Part shown: positions 17,419-27,190 of the stretch, in pieces
Layout of the letters: each line of letters starts with the position of its first letter
Numbering within the stretch: position 1 is the stretch's first letter
Assembly (NCBI GenBank): GCA_015232395.1
Contig: JADFZT010000014.1
Location: forward strand, 32,002 to 66,621
Source: Magnetococcales bacterium
Lineage (GTDB): Bacteria; Pseudomonadota; Magnetococcia; Magnetococcales; JADFZT01
Length of the DNA: 34,620 nucleotides
Direction: 5' to 3'
Program-made: the position numbers and the translations under genes
Notes under the pieces: model-generated
What the model saw: the letters and a program-made list of their open reading frames with translations, nothing else
Database searches by the model: none
What the model was told of the DNA's origin: nothing

Positions 17419-18447
17419 ATGGAACCCTCACGGAAAATAATTTACGTAACGGGGGCGACCGCCTCCTATTTTCCCATGGTGTGTGGCTTGCTGGCTTCGC
17501 TCAGGGCTTTTGATCCGGGGATTAAACTCCATGTTTGCGACCTGGGGCTCACCCGGGAACAAGCTGCTTTTTTGAATCGATTGGGGCTTCTGCTGCCCAA
17601 ACCGGATCATTTGGAGAGCGGAAGGCATGCGTATTATTACAAAGGGAGCTTGGCCCACTATGTGGCGCACCTGAATTTTGATGCGTTGGTTTGGATCGAT
17701 TCAGACTGTGTGGTGGCCAAACCCCTCTCTGGAGAGGTGGTCAAAATTCTTCAGGGGGTGGGGGTGGATGAGCCCTTCCTGGCGACCACTTCTGACATCA
17801 ATGGGCTCTCCATCGGGGGCTTTATCAAACAGAACGCCGGGATCACCGCTCCCTTTCAGGAGGGTATCAAAAAGGGCGGCATCAATCCCAACTATCCTTA
17901 CCTCAATTCCGGGGTGTTTATTCTCCACGCCCCCAAAGCGTTGCAGGCGTGGGCGGAGTTGGTTGGAGAGATTCCTGAGCATCTGCTTTTCGAACAAAAC
18001 GCTTACAATTTAGCGGTTTACCAGCATGTGAAAAGAATCGGTCAGCTGGATTGGACCACCTGGAGCGTCTGTGGTTCACTCTTGAACCAGCTTACCCTGC
18101 AAAAGGGTGCTGATGATCTTCCCTTCCATATCTATTTGGGAGATCAGCGGGTTTTTGTCGTCCATATTGCTTCTACCCGGGAGCAGGCAGCACTCGATTT
18201 TGACCCCATTGCCCTGCCGGTGGCTGACCGCTATGTGGTGGGGCTCTATCGCTATCTTCGCAATGAGACCATTCAAAAAACCTACCTGGAACAGCTCTAT
18301 CGCTACCTCGCCATCGACCCCGAAAACAGACGACACTTGCTGGAAACCGGGGCTGCACTGGATAAGAACCCCATGGATCCAAACCTTTCTGATCAGGAGC
18401 GAAAGAGGCTTGAGGAGGAGTTGGCCATCTATTTTAAATATGGCTGA
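17419..18447 (+). CDS. GT8-like glycosyltransferase (GT-A fold)
   Basis: The 342-residue protein is cytoplasmic, with no signal or membrane helix. The GT-A metal-binding DxD is D94-S-D96 inside VWIDSDCVV, YLNSGVFILH (161-170) is the usual second active-site segment, and FEQNAYNLAV follows, as in GT8-like transferases that read a nucleotide sugar. The N-terminus IIYVTGATASYFPMVCGLLASLRAFDP is typical of the family. The acceptor and sugar are unknown; a surface polysaccharide or glycoprotein target is plausible. It is monocistronic and converges on the chemoreceptor gene. Confidence 0.75.
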   Translation: MEPSRKIIYVTGATASYFPMVCGLLASLRAFDPGIKLHVCDLGLTREQAAFLNRLGLLLPKPDHLESGRHAYYYKGSLAHYVAHLNFDALVWIDSDCVVAKPLSGEVVKILQGVGVDEPFLATTSDINGLSIGGFIKQNAGITAPFQEGIKKGGINPNYPYLNSGVFILHAPKALQAWAELVGEIPEHLLFEQNAYNLAVYQHVKRIGQLDWTTWSVCGSLLNQLTLQKGADDLPFHIYLGDQRVFVVHIASTREQAALDFDPIALPVADRYVVGLYRYLRNETIQKTYLEQLYRYLAIDPENRRHLLETGAALDKNPMDPNLSDQERKRLEEELAIYFKYG

Positions 18448-18566
18448 AGCATCAGCAATTGAGGTGGGTCAGGCGGGTGATGGCCAAGTGGCTGATGATG
18501 GGGTGGGGCGGGGGAGAGAGAAAAATAGCGAGTCAGGCTGATGGTTTGACAGGATGGTCGGGGGGG

Positions 18567-18605
18567 ATTGGCCCCATGCCGATGGCAGCACGGCACGGGG
18601 CCAAT
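18567..18605. terminator. convergent hairpin between glycosyltransferase and chemoreceptor genes
   Basis: ATTGGCCCC (18567-18575) pairs perfectly with GGGGCCAAT (18597-18605), with an inner TGCCG/CGGCA stem. It lies 14 bases after the chemoreceptor stop on the minus strand and 120 bases after the glycosyltransferase stop. There is no clean T tract on either side, so termination is likely but not certain. Confidence 0.55.
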
Positions 18606-18618
18606 GGATCTCTTGGAT

Positions 18619-20595
18619 CTAAAATTTTTCGAACTCGTCGTCTCCTCTGGAGCTGCCAGCCATATCGAGGCTGAAGCCATCGGAGTTACCACCACCCTGG
18701 GCCTTGGGGGCTGGTAGGGCGCGAGGTGCCCCCCCCGAGGGAGCTGAAACGCTCTTCTTTCTGGGAGCGGCAGCCCGACTTCCACCATTCTTGGTGGTGA
18801 AGAAGCCCATGGCTTGGGAAAGGTTGTCTGCCTGGGAGCTTAGAACCTCGGCAGTGTTGGACATTTTGTGGGCGGCACCGGCGTTGCGTTGGATCATGCT
18901 GTCCAGCTGCTGTACTGCTGAGTTGATCTGACCCACTCCTTCGTTTTGCTCCCGACTGGAAGAGGCGATCTCTTGAACCAGCTCTGAGGTGCGTTCGATA
19001 TCCGGGACCAATTTTTCCAACATGGATCCGGCCTCTTCCGCTACCTGCACGCTGGAAGCAGAGAGACTGCTGATCTCTCCTGCCGCAGTTTGGCTGCGTT
19101 CCGCCAGTTTACGCACTTCTGCAGCCACCACCGCAAATCCCTTGCCGTGCTCACCAGCTCTGGCCGCCTCAATGGCCGCATTCAGGGCCAGGAGATTGGT
19201 TTGTCGGGCGATCTCTTCGATGATGGAAATTTTGTCAGCGATCTCCTTCATGGCATTCACCGCCTGACCCACCGCTTTACCCCCTTCTACCGCATCGTTG
19301 GCCGCCTTCTGGGCAATGGTTTCGGTGGTGGCGGCATTGTCGGTATTTTGCTGGATATTACCAGCCATCTCTTCCATGGCTGAGGAGGTCTCTTCGATGG
19401 AGGCGGCTTGATCGGAAGCGGCCTGGGAGAGCTGTCCGGAAACTTCAGAAAGTTGGCCGGAGCTTTCGTTGACGTGCCCTGTGGCATTCCCCACCTGGCC
19501 GACGATTTTTTGCAGGTTTTCCGCCATACGCATGATGGCGGCATACAGCCCGGTACAGATGGCGGAGTCACAATCGTCCCGAAGATCGCCATTGGCGATG
19601 CGGTCGGCGATCAATTGAATTTCAGCCGGCTCACCACCCACCTGTTTGAGAATGGACTTGGAGAAAAATTGGGCGACAACGATACCGATCACCACCACGA
19701 TCAAAAAGAGAATGAGGGAGGTGTGGGTCTGCTTGGATATGGCGCTGTAGATCTCATCCCGGCTCATCTCGATGCCAATGACCCAAGGGTATTGTTTGTC
19801 GTGTAGGTAGAGGCCGAGATATTCCTCACCCGACTCTTTGGTGAATTCGGTGAAGGCCACACCTTGGGCGATGGCGGGCTGCAATCCGGATCGCTTCAAG
19901 GGGGGGGCTTTTTCTTCGGAGTTGTGGACGATGCGGGTACCGTCCAGGGTCATGATGAAGACGTTTTCGGGATGCTCCTCCTGAAAGTTTTCCTTCAGGA
20001 TCTGGTTTTGGTAGGCGATCATCACTTCAGCTACGACCATACCCAGAGTAGCCCCTTTGGCATCCTTGACCGGCTGCATGGCGAGCTGATGGAAGTGGGT
20101 CGCTTCGGAAAAGCCGAAAAAGTCGGTGATGGTGAACTCCTGCAGCCCCTTGCGGAAGAAGGCGCTGTGGGAGATATCGTGGCCGTAGTGAGAGCCTTTG
20201 GAGTTGCCGTGGGGGGGGCTCAAAATCACCTTACCGGTCGTGTCGGTGATGAAGATGTGATGGAGATTACCCCACACGGTTTCCTGGTAGCTGTGCAAGA
20301 GATCGAAGGAATCCTTGTAGGCGTGTCCCTTTTCAGCCTCTTTGCCCAGGCTCTTGTATTCCCGAAGCATGTTGTGCAGCTCGGGAGATTTGGAGAAGGA
20401 GGCGAGCACCCCTTGGGTGTTGTCGAGATAGTCTTGCAGGGTTTTTTGCTTGATCTTGGCCAGGGTGTTGAGCTGGCTTTTGATATCTTCTTCCATCCGA
20501 TCGGAGCTGGAGAGGATATTGTAGGCCCCGAAAACGACAAGAGGTAGAAAAGCCGCGCAGATGAAAAACAGGATAAATTTTTGTCGAATGGTCAT
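18619..20595 (-). CDS. methyl-accepting chemotaxis protein with Cache sensor
   Basis: This is a transmembrane receptor that signals through CheA/CheW to the flagellar motor. The 658 residues have helix TM1 (7-29), a dCache-like periplasmic sensor (about 35-280, with the FFRKGLQ-type segment near 146-152), TM2 (292-312) and a HAMP segment (313-365, [19 protein letters not shown]). The cytoplasmic signalling domain has its hairpin tip at 461-500 ([20 protein letters not shown]). There is no CheR-binding pentapeptide of the NWETF type at the C-terminus, which instead ends in a Pro/Ala/Gly-rich tail. The start at 20595 is chosen for GGGGGGA upstream and TM1 position; an upstream in-frame start has neither. 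The ligand is unknown; similar sensors bind small metabolites. Confidence 0.94.
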   Translation of the reverse strand: MTIRQKFILFFICAAFLPLVVFGAYNILSSSDRMEEDIKSQLNTLAKIKQKTLQDYLDNTQGVLASFSKSPELHNMLREYKSLGKEAEKGHAYKDSFDLLHSYQETVWGNLHHIFITDTTGKVILSPPHGNSKGSHYGHDISHSAFFRKGLQEFTITDFFGFSEATHFHQLAMQPVKDAKGATLGMVVAEVMIAYQNQILKENFQEEHPENVFIMTLDGTRIVHNSEEKAPPLKRSGLQPAIAQGVAFTEFTKESGEEYLGLYLHDKQYPWVIGIEMSRDEIYSAISKQTHTSLILFLIVVVIGIVVAQFFSKSILKQVGGEPAEIQLIADRIANGDLRDDCDSAICTGLYAAIMRMAENLQKIVGQVGNATGHVNESSGQLSEVSGQLSQAASDQAASIEETSSAMEEMAGNIQQNTDNAATTETIAQKAANDAVEGGKAVGQAVNAMKEIADKISIIEEIARQTNLLALNAAIEAARAGEHGKGFAVVAAEVRKLAERSQTAAGEISSLSASSVQVAEEAGSMLEKLVPDIERTSELVQEIASSSREQNEGVGQINSAVQQLDSMIQRNAGAAHKMSNTAEVLSSQADNLSQAMGFFTTKNGGSRAAAPRKKSVSAPSGGAPRALPAPKAQGGGNSDGFSLDMAGSSRGDDEFEKF

Positions 20596-21034
20596 GCATG
20601 TCCCCCCGCTTTGTGAATGTACATTTAGCCGGACATTCTCCACTATTTTTCAGGCAAAAGGCAAGGTTAGTTGTACGATAAATTGTAACAAATGGTTTGT
20701 GGCCGCTTGTGAAGAGTTGTGTTTTTTATGAAGGGTTTGTTTTGTATATTGCTGAAAAAGCTGACAAAAAAACGCACACACCTAGTGGTGTGTTTTTAGG
20801 ATACAGCCGGTTCTTCAGGGGGGTGTTCCGTCTTTTTTGTGGATTGATTCCTGTTTACAAAGCGTAGAAATATTTTGTCTATTAATAAATATAATTTCTT
20901 GTTTGTTGTGTTGGTAAATCACTCTTTGCTTAGCCCACATCCTTTAAATGAATGACTCTGAATGATGGCCGTGATTGGTTTGAACAGGTGAGTTTTTTCT
21001 GGATTGTGTGAAGGTTTTGAGGGGGTAAGCTGAT
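20596..21034. other. AT-rich intergenic region upstream of the chemoreceptor
   Basis: This 440-base stretch holds the bidirectional terminator at 20776-20793 and AT-rich DNA (20860-20940) that may include the chemoreceptor promoter. No gene or clear sigma28 motif was recognised. Confidence 0.5.
20776..20793 (-). terminator. intrinsic terminator after the FliB-like gene
   Basis: ACACACC (20776-20782) and GGTGTGT (20787-20793) form a perfect stem with loop TAGT. On the minus strand the stem is followed after GCG by a run of T (20766-20772 is A-rich on plus), and on the plus strand by TTTT. It is therefore bidirectional but most useful for the minus-strand gene ending at 21035. Confidence 0.7.
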
Positions 21035-22276
21035 TTAAAAGGCGATAAACATCATCAGATGCTGAAATGTCTGGAACGTCTTCAAATTGGTGCTTTTCCC
21101 TCCCATGACCTTGAAAAAACGGGAGAAGACTCTCTCGATCGCCTTTTCCAGTTCAGCCTGGGAAATCTGTCGGGGGGAACCCAGGTAGCCAAACAGCAAA
21201 AATTTAAGCATCCCTACGAAGAGCACCAGATCCAAGAGAAAAACCATCAAGCTCGGCGCCTCTGCGGGTCCACGCCAGAAAATCTGGTTTTTGCAATAAT
21301 TTTCAAAGACCCGATCCAGAACCTCCGGAAATTGATCCTGCCAAAACAGCCTGCGTTCCAGATAAACCCCCATGAGTGACTCCATGGCCACTTCATTGCT
21401 CGGGTCAACGCCATATCCTGTGAAAGCTTGCCCCAGCAATTCCCGCATAAAGGCGCTTTCCCCAGCTTGCTCTTCAGAAATGACCATACCCCGTAGCAAA
21501 CTTCGAATGACCCGTAGGGTGAGCGGATGGGGCTGCTTGGAGAGGGGGCTGGCTGAGTGGATGGTCTGGCGGGTTTTTTCCTGTTGGATGTGAGTCATCT
21601 CCTTTTCCAGTCGAGACAAGGAAAATGAGGTGTCTGCATCCCGGTTGAAAAAGGCATCCACCCGATGGGCAAAATAGGCAAGAATAGCCAGCCTGGAGGG
21701 AAGAGGGTAGCTGGTCAGATTGAGGGCTTGGATGAAAAGATCCCGGATGGCTGGCTGGTGGTCCTGATAGGGGTTTTGATCGTTGGCAGGGGTTGGTGTA
21801 TCTGGAATGTTTTGTATGCCACCTTCAGTCCACGCCATAGGCTGCTCCTGAAGGAGGCAGAGGCGGGCTATTTCAGGGCAGGCGAGGGAGGCGGTGATCT
21901 CATACCGCCCCCTGAAACGTGCGATGTTGCGGGGAAATTGACGGCAGACCGAAGGCAGAGCGTTCTCCCCATGGTCATTTTGTATGGTGCACAATCCTGC
22001 CCCATCCAGAAAGCCACACCCGCCATCAATCATTTTCAAACAGGCTTTTTCCCCATCGTGGCCTTCTTTTCTTTGATCCCCTGTGGCTGGATTTTGTGGC
22101 ATCTCCACAAGCCTCTCAAAGCGCTTGCGCATCGCTTCCGAACCGCCAAGGCTCTGGCGCAAGCGGTTGAGATCATCGTTGAGCAGTTTGATGGGCCATC
22201 CCCGGCAACAGCTCAGTTCACACGCCCCACCAATGCACTGAAAATGGGAGAGATAGTTGAGGTGCCGGGATTCCAT
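21035..22276 (-). CDS. FliB-type lysine-N-methylase (flagellin methylase family)
   Basis: In Salmonella FliB methylates lysines of flagellin. This 413-residue protein keeps the family cysteine pattern: C14 and C19 then C23-C24 in FQCIGGACELSCC, C86 and C95 in CGFLDGAGLC, TIQ and HGE next to them, C110 in SVCRQFPR, and C132 in ASLACPEIARL. Such cysteines bind an Fe-S cluster in the family. No separate SAM motif is recognisable by eye, as is usual. The start ATG at 22276 has no clear ribosome site. No flagellin gene lies nearby; the neighbour is a chemoreceptor gene in the same direction, which agrees with a motility setting but does not prove the substrate. Confidence 0.82.
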   Translation of the reverse strand: MESRHLNYLSHFQCIGGACELSCCRGWPIKLLNDDLNRLRQSLGGSEAMRKRFERLVEMPQNPATGDQRKEGHDGEKACLKMIDGGCGFLDGAGLCTIQNDHGENALPSVCRQFPRNIARFRGRYEITASLACPEIARLCLLQEQPMAWTEGGIQNIPDTPTPANDQNPYQDHQPAIRDLFIQALNLTSYPLPSRLAILAYFAHRVDAFFNRDADTSFSLSRLEKEMTHIQQEKTRQTIHSASPLSKQPHPLTLRVIRSLLRGMVISEEQAGESAFMRELLGQAFTGYGVDPSNEVAMESLMGVYLERRLFWQDQFPEVLDRVFENYCKNQIFWRGPAEAPSLMVFLLDLVLFVGMLKFLLFGYLGSPRQISQAELEKAIERVFSRFFKVMGGKSTNLKTFQTFQHLMMFIAF

Positions 22277-22419
22277 GAGAAATGGGCCAGGGTGTCGTCA
22301 AGCTGGGGAGCTGCTGGGTTTTTGAACAGCCTTCAAGCGGGGCCATTTGGGAGGGGAGGTTCTTTGTGCGGATTCCAAGCCTTGCATGATTTTCAGCCTC
22401 CTCCAGGCGTTTAGATCGG

Positions 22420-22461
22420 ATCCGGTTAGGACTCTTTCTGTAGCGTTTGTCCTAACCGGAT
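22420..22461. repeat. 13-bp perfect inverted repeat
   Basis: ATCCGGTTAGGAC (22420-22432) is perfectly complementary to GTCCTAACCGGAT (22449-22461) around a 16-base loop. It lies 40 bases after the stop of the M16 peptidase gene, so it may end or stabilise that message, although no T tract follows. It could also be an operator for the FliB-like gene downstream. Confidence 0.7.
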
Positions 22462-22500
22462 GGATAATTGAGGGACAATGATCGGATTATCTGCAGTGGA

Positions 22501-25419
22501 TCACAATACCGCCACTTCCAACTGCAACGTTTCCCGCACCTCATCCAAGGCTTTGGCGTGGCTGACGATGCCGATGGAAGCGTTGTCGGCAATGAAATAT
22601 TTTTCTCCAACCCGTTGCATGTCCGCCAGGGTAACCTGTAGCACCCGTTGCCTGAATAGATGGCGAAGCTCAGGAGTTTTGCCGTGATGGCGGTCGTGGA
22701 AGGCCCGCATCGCTTCACCTGCCGGGGAGCCGGGACGGTCGATGTTGGCAATGGCACTCAATATCGCCTCTTCCAGGGTGCGGGGTTCGTGTTTGGTTTC
22801 CATGAGCCATTCCAGGGAGCGGTCGAAATCGTTCAGGGTTTCCAGCAAGCGGGGATCCCGATAGGAAAAAAATCGAAACGCCCCGGCATCCGCATCCAGT
22901 CCAGCCCCCGCCCCATAAGCTCCCCCTTGCTCCCGGATGGCTCGGTGGAGATAGCCATTTTTCAGAAAATAGCCCAACACCAAAAGGGTCGATGCATCCG
23001 CATGGGTATAGGGCACTGCCGGATAGGCTTTGGCACAAAAGTGTACCTGGGTATCGGTCGCCCATCCCCGTCGTACCTTGGTGGCCACTGACGGGTGGTT
23101 GAAGGGGGTGGGATTAGCCTCTCCCTTTGGCCACCCCCCCCAAAGGGTGTCCAGGGTTTCGGCAAAGCGGTCGAATTGGTTTTTTTCGCCCACAATCACC
23201 ACTTGGGGCTGGGCTTGATGGATGCGATCCCGCACGCCTTCCAGGGTTTGGGCCAGTCGTTCCAGCTCCGAGGGGGTCTCCAGGGCCTGGTCCAAGGTTT
23301 TGAGGCGTTTGATGGCGGTCATTCCTCCCCAGGATTCTGACAGGGCTCCGGTGGGACTCATGCCACTGGTGGCGGTGGTCATGGCCAGGGCGTGGCCGTT
23401 GTCGGTCACCTTCAATTCCGCCATGGCCCGGGTCTGGGCCACCAGCTCCCGCAGCCGGGGGAGTTCGTCGAAGCGGGCTTGTCCCAGGCTATTACCCAAA
23501 AGCCTGGAAAAGGGTTCATGGTTGCGTACCAGCGCTTTGCCGGAGACCACAAAGGCACTGCTGATATTTTGTACGTTATCCACCCCACCCCGGGTGGCGG
23601 CACGGGCGGCGATTCCTCCACACACCGCAGCCTGTTCGGCCTGGGTTTGCAGGTAATCCTGTTGGCCGTTGCCCACCTCGGTGAGAAAAGAGGTGAAAAG
23701 GGGCAGGATTTCGGTCTGCTCCTGGCTTAAATCCGGCAGGGGACTGATCAGCTGCTGATAGACCAGGCCATTGGTGGGGCAGTCGAACCAGGTGGTTTTA
23801 AAATGCTGTCCGGATTTTTCCTCCCCCGTGGGAATGGTCAGGTTGGGGGGGACATCGCTCAGGCGCACCCGGGGCAAAACTTCCGGGTTGTCGGGTTCTT
23901 CCTGGCGGGCTTTGAGTTTCAGGGCGTTGTCGATGACCTGCTGTTTTTCCGCCGGGCTCATGGCGCTCTTGAGGGCTGCGAGTCGGGCTTGCTCTCTGGC
24001 TCGGCGTTCGCCATCCAGTTGGGTGTCGGGTTTGAGCACCAGGCGTACCCGATGGGGGTTGTCGAGCAACCACTCCTGTACGAGCTTGGAGACGAAGCCG
24101 GGATCAGCGACATCCTGACGCAATTTTTCCAAAGCGGGATCCAGCGCCAGGGCTTGGACCGGGTCGCCGTGGTGCAGGGCCGGGGTCAAGGCGTTCAGCA
24201 TCATCTTCAGGCCGTAAGGGTAGCCGTTACCCCCCACTTCCCGGCGGGAGAGTTCCAGTTGGTGCAACACGGACTCCACCCGTGACGGATCGACCCCCTC
24301 CCGGGCAATCTTTTCGAGCACTCCCAACACCAGGCTTTCCACCTCATCGGCCCGCTCCACTTCTGATCCTTCCACCCCGCAGACGAAGACCATCTCCCGG
24401 GAGGAGTCGTCCAGCCCACAGGCCGGGGAGGGGGCGCTACCCAGTTCAGTGGTTTCCAAAGCGTGGAGGAGGGGGGAGGAGGAGTTGTCCAGCAACACCC
24501 CGGAGAGCAGATGGGCTCTGAGCAGGGTCTCCAGATCGATGGATTTATCCAACAGCCAGCCTACAATGATGTGGGTTCGAGCGGTGGTGGCACTGCCTGC
24601 ATCCAGGGCATAGCTCTCCTCTACCCGGAGGGGTTGGGTGAGGCGTTTTTCATCGGTGACGGCAAACTCCACCGGCATCTTTTCGAAGCGGCTCAAGGCC
24701 AACTCCTCGAAGGAGGCCTGCTGTTCATGGGCGGGGATATCGCCGTAGGTCATGAAGATGGCATTGGAGGGGTGATAGTGCCGGGCGTGAAAGGCCTTGA
24801 GATCAGCCCAGGTGAGATCGGGAATTTTTTCCGGATCGCCGCCACTATTATGGTGGTAGGTGATAGTGGGGAACAGATGGCGGGCGAGTTTTTCCCAGAG
24901 GACGCGACTGGGGGAGCTCATGGCCCCTTTCATTTCGTTGAACACCACCCCCTTGAAGAGTAGCTCGGAATCCGGATCATCCATCTTGTCGAACTCCAGC
25001 CGCCACCCCTCCTGGGCAAAATCCATCTCCTCCAGGTTGGGGAAGAAAGCCGCATCGAGATAGACCTGCAGGAGATTTTGAAAATCCTTGCGAGACTGGC
25101 TGGCAAAGGGGTAGGCCGTCCAGTCGCTAGCGGTAAAGGCATTCATGAAGGTGGAGAGGGAGCGGCGGATCATCATGAAAAAGGGATCCCGTACCGGATA
25201 GCGGGTAGAGCCGCAGAGTGCGGTGTGCTCCAAAATATGGGCGATGCCGGTGGAGTCCTGGGGCAGGGTCAAAAAAGCCACCAAAAAGGCGTTGTGGGGG
25301 TCATCAGCTGCGAGGTGGAGATGGCGCGCGCCGGTTACCCGGTGGCGATAGGACTCCACAGTCAGATTCAGGGTGGCCACCGGCTCGCGGTGGAGAAGCT
25401 CAAAAGCGTCGTGATTCAT
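22501..25419 (-). CDS. M16C zinc metallopeptidase, PreP/Cym1-like
   Basis: The 972-residue length and layout match presequence-protease-type M16C peptidases. These close two halves around short unfolded peptides and degrade them. The inverted zinc motif H61-I-L-E64-H65 is intact, followed by ALCGSTRYPVRDPFF and, farther on, EGWR and GVVFNEMKGA, all family hallmarks. A second, catalytically inactive half with an RxxY-type pocket region (FCAKAYPAVPYTH) occupies the C-terminal part. No signal peptide: it should be cytoplasmic. The ATG at 25419 is the only good start. It is monocistronic on the minus strand. Function in bacteria is peptide turnover; no specific substrate can be named. Confidence 0.92.
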   Translation of the reverse strand: MNHDAFELLHREPVATLNLTVESYRHRVTGARHLHLAADDPHNAFLVAFLTLPQDSTGIAHILEHTALCGSTRYPVRDPFFMMIRRSLSTFMNAFTASDWTAYPFASQSRKDFQNLLQVYLDAAFFPNLEEMDFAQEGWRLEFDKMDDPDSELLFKGVVFNEMKGAMSSPSRVLWEKLARHLFPTITYHHNSGGDPEKIPDLTWADLKAFHARHYHPSNAIFMTYGDIPAHEQQASFEELALSRFEKMPVEFAVTDEKRLTQPLRVEESYALDAGSATTARTHIIVGWLLDKSIDLETLLRAHLLSGVLLDNSSSPLLHALETTELGSAPSPACGLDDSSREMVFVCGVEGSEVERADEVESLVLGVLEKIAREGVDPSRVESVLHQLELSRREVGGNGYPYGLKMMLNALTPALHHGDPVQALALDPALEKLRQDVADPGFVSKLVQEWLLDNPHRVRLVLKPDTQLDGERRAREQARLAALKSAMSPAEKQQVIDNALKLKARQEEPDNPEVLPRVRLSDVPPNLTIPTGEEKSGQHFKTTWFDCPTNGLVYQQLISPLPDLSQEQTEILPLFTSFLTEVGNGQQDYLQTQAEQAAVCGGIAARAATRGGVDNVQNISSAFVVSGKALVRNHEPFSRLLGNSLGQARFDELPRLRELVAQTRAMAELKVTDNGHALAMTTATSGMSPTGALSESWGGMTAIKRLKTLDQALETPSELERLAQTLEGVRDRIHQAQPQVVIVGEKNQFDRFAETLDTLWGGWPKGEANPTPFNHPSVATKVRRGWATDTQVHFCAKAYPAVPYTHADASTLLVLGYFLKNGYLHRAIREQGGAYGAGAGLDADAGAFRFFSYRDPRLLETLNDFDRSLEWLMETKHEPRTLEEAILSAIANIDRPGSPAGEAMRAFHDRHHGKTPELRHLFRQRVLQVTLADMQRVGEKYFIADNASIGIVSHAKALDEVRETLQLEVAVL

Positions 25420-25726
25420 ATATCGGTCCCTTTTTCGGCTCGGTCGGGATGTGGTATTTTTAGTCTCTCGAAAGCATAGTTCCCAAAGGGAAGGGTTACA
25501 AAGGGTTAAGAGACATCCTTTAAGGATTCAGAGTCGTCTTGGTCTTTGGGAGTTCCTGGTGGGGGTGAGAGAGCTTTCCTGAGGATCCCTGCGTCGGATG
25601 GTCTGGGTGGGTTCAATGTGGTCTCCACGGGAAGAGGAATTATTTTTTTCGATGGGGGGATGCGTCTCTCTGGTGGAGAGTTAAATAGCTGTATTTGTTG
25701 TTAAAACTTGTACTAATAAATAACGC

Positions 25727-25755
25727 TTATCATTGATCAGTATTATTTATCATTG
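25727..25755 (+). repeat. direct repeats upstream of qmoA (possible regulator sites)
   Basis: TTATCATTG occurs at 25727-25735 and 25747-25755, exactly 20 bases apart, so both copies face the same side of the helix. The second overlaps the -35 box of the promoter. This is a classic arrangement for an activator or repressor dimer array, but no known consensus was recognised. Confidence 0.55.
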
Positions 25756-25781
25756 TAAAACGTTTCAGCAACCTCTAATAT
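25753..25781 (+). promoter_or_regulatory. sigma70-type promoter of the qmoAB-hdrCB operon
   Basis: TTGTAA (25753-25758), 17 bases, then TAATAT (25776-25781). The predicted start near 25788 gives a leader of about 128 bases. It sits in the only AT-rich part of the upstream region. Confidence 0.55.
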
Positions 25782-25915
25782 TCGAATAGTGTCACATTCC
25801 GCAGTTTGAGCAGTCAGCAAGGTGACAAAATGGTCTGCCGCCACACCGGGAATTCCCATACGGCTACCGGGGGCAGGCCCTCATCCACACACACACCTTT
25901 TCGGAGAGGTGAATC

Positions 25916-27184
25916 ATGGCCGACGGTAACGCCACGAACCGAACAATTTTGGTCGTGGGAGGTGGGATAAGCGGTCTGACCACAGCGGTAGAAGCCGCTG
26001 AGGTTGGATACGATGTCATTCTGGTCGAGAAGGAGCCCCAACTCGGCGGTAGAGTGTCCCAACACCACAAGTATTTCCCCAAGCTGTGCAGTCCCTCCTG
26101 CGGACTGGAAATCAACTTCCAACGAATCCGCAACAATGACCGGATTCGCGTTCATACCCTGGCGGAAGTGGAAGAAATTACCGGCGGTCCAGGCAACTAT
26201 ACCGCTCGTATTCGTCAGAACCCCCGCTTTGTCAACGAAAAGTGCACCGCTTGCGGTGACTGTTCCAAGGCGTGTGACACCGAAGTGGACAATCCTTTCG
26301 ACTTTGGTCTGGGCAAGGTGAAGGCGATTCGCAACGCCCACCAGATGGCTTTTCCCAACCGCTATTTCATGGATCCCGAGTTTGCAGGAACCGATGCCGC
26401 CAAAAAGCTGGTCGAGGTGTGCGATGCCGGTGCCATCGAGCTGGACCAGCAAGCCGAAACCATGGAGCTGAATGTCGGCAGCGTGGTGTGGGCCACCGGT
26501 TGGAAGCCATACGACGCTGAAAAGATCCTCCCCTATGGGTTTGGCCGCTTTGACAACGTCACCACCAACATGCGTTTCGAGCGGCTTGCCTCTGTCACTG
26601 GTTCTACCGAAGGCAAGATCACCCGCCCCTCGGATGGCAAAGAGGTGAAGAATATCGCCTTTATCCAGTGTGCGGGTTCCCGGGATCACAACTATCTGCC
26701 CTTCTGTTCCCGGATCTGCTGCCTGGCCTCCATGAAGCAGACCCAATATGTCCGGGAGCAGCATCCCGACGCCACCATTACGGTTTATTATATCGACCTT
26801 CGGGCCATGGATCGCTATGAGGCGTTCCAGCAAAAGGTACAGGCTGATACCGGCATTCGCTGGATCAAGTCCAAGCCCGCCCGCATCGATGAAAATCCGG
26901 AAAACAAAAATCCCATCGTCGTGGGCGAAGATACCCTCACCGGTGAGCGGTATGCCGATGAATACGACATGGTGGTTCTCGCAACCGGTATGGAGCCCAA
27001 CTCCGACACCAGTCGGGTGCCCGCAGAAGGGGTCACCTATGACGACTACGGATTTGTGGTAAACCAGGGGAGTGGCATCCATGCCAGTGGCTGCTCTACC
27101 GCTCCGGTGGACGTGGCCAGCTCGGTTCAATCGAGCACCGCCATGGCCTTGAAAGCGATTCAAACCGTGGCGAAGGGAGGTTGA
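25916..27184 (+). CDS. qmoA: QmoA, HdrA-like flavoprotein of the quinone-interacting oxidoreductase complex
   Basis: QmoA is a soluble FAD- and Fe-S-binding subunit related to heterodisulfide reductase HdrA. In sulfate reducers and sulfur oxidisers, Qmo links the quinone pool to APS reductase. The 422 residues have the dinucleotide fold VVGGGISGLTTAVEAAE (13-29) with VEKE after strand 2, KLCSPSCGLEIN (57-68) and a [4Fe-4S] motif C110-x2-C113-x2-C116-x3-C120. The NAD-type second half ends with ATGMEP and GCSTAPVDVASS. GGAGAGGTG precedes the ATG. It leads the operon, with qmoB 6 bases after. Its shorter length and the neighbouring long HdrA-like gene favour QmoA over a generic HdrA. Confidence 0.92.
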   Translation: MADGNATNRTILVVGGGISGLTTAVEAAEVGYDVILVEKEPQLGGRVSQHHKYFPKLCSPSCGLEINFQRIRNNDRIRVHTLAEVEEITGGPGNYTARIRQNPRFVNEKCTACGDCSKACDTEVDNPFDFGLGKVKAIRNAHQMAFPNRYFMDPEFAGTDAAKKLVEVCDAGAIELDQQAETMELNVGSVVWATGWKPYDAEKILPYGFGRFDNVTTNMRFERLASVTGSTEGKITRPSDGKEVKNIAFIQCAGSRDHNYLPFCSRICCLASMKQTQYVREQHPDATITVYYIDLRAMDRYEAFQQKVQADTGIRWIKSKPARIDENPENKNPIVVGEDTLTGERYADEYDMVVLATGMEPNSDTSRVPAEGVTYDDYGFVVNQGSGIHASGCSTAPVDVASSVQSSTAMALKAIQTVAKGG

Positions 27185-27190
27185 TCAACC

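Larger units (their letters stand above)
25420..25915. other. intergenic region carrying the qmo/hdr promoter
   Basis: No gene is seen in these 496 bases. The part nearest the peptidase is ordinary. From about 25680 the sequence becomes AT-rich and holds direct repeats and a promoter listed separately. Confidence 0.6.

Noticed and set aside
25814-27163. 449-codon minus-strand frame opposite qmoA
   Set aside because: Shadow of qmoA. The plus strand has FAD and Fe-S motifs and a ribosome site; the other strand has none.
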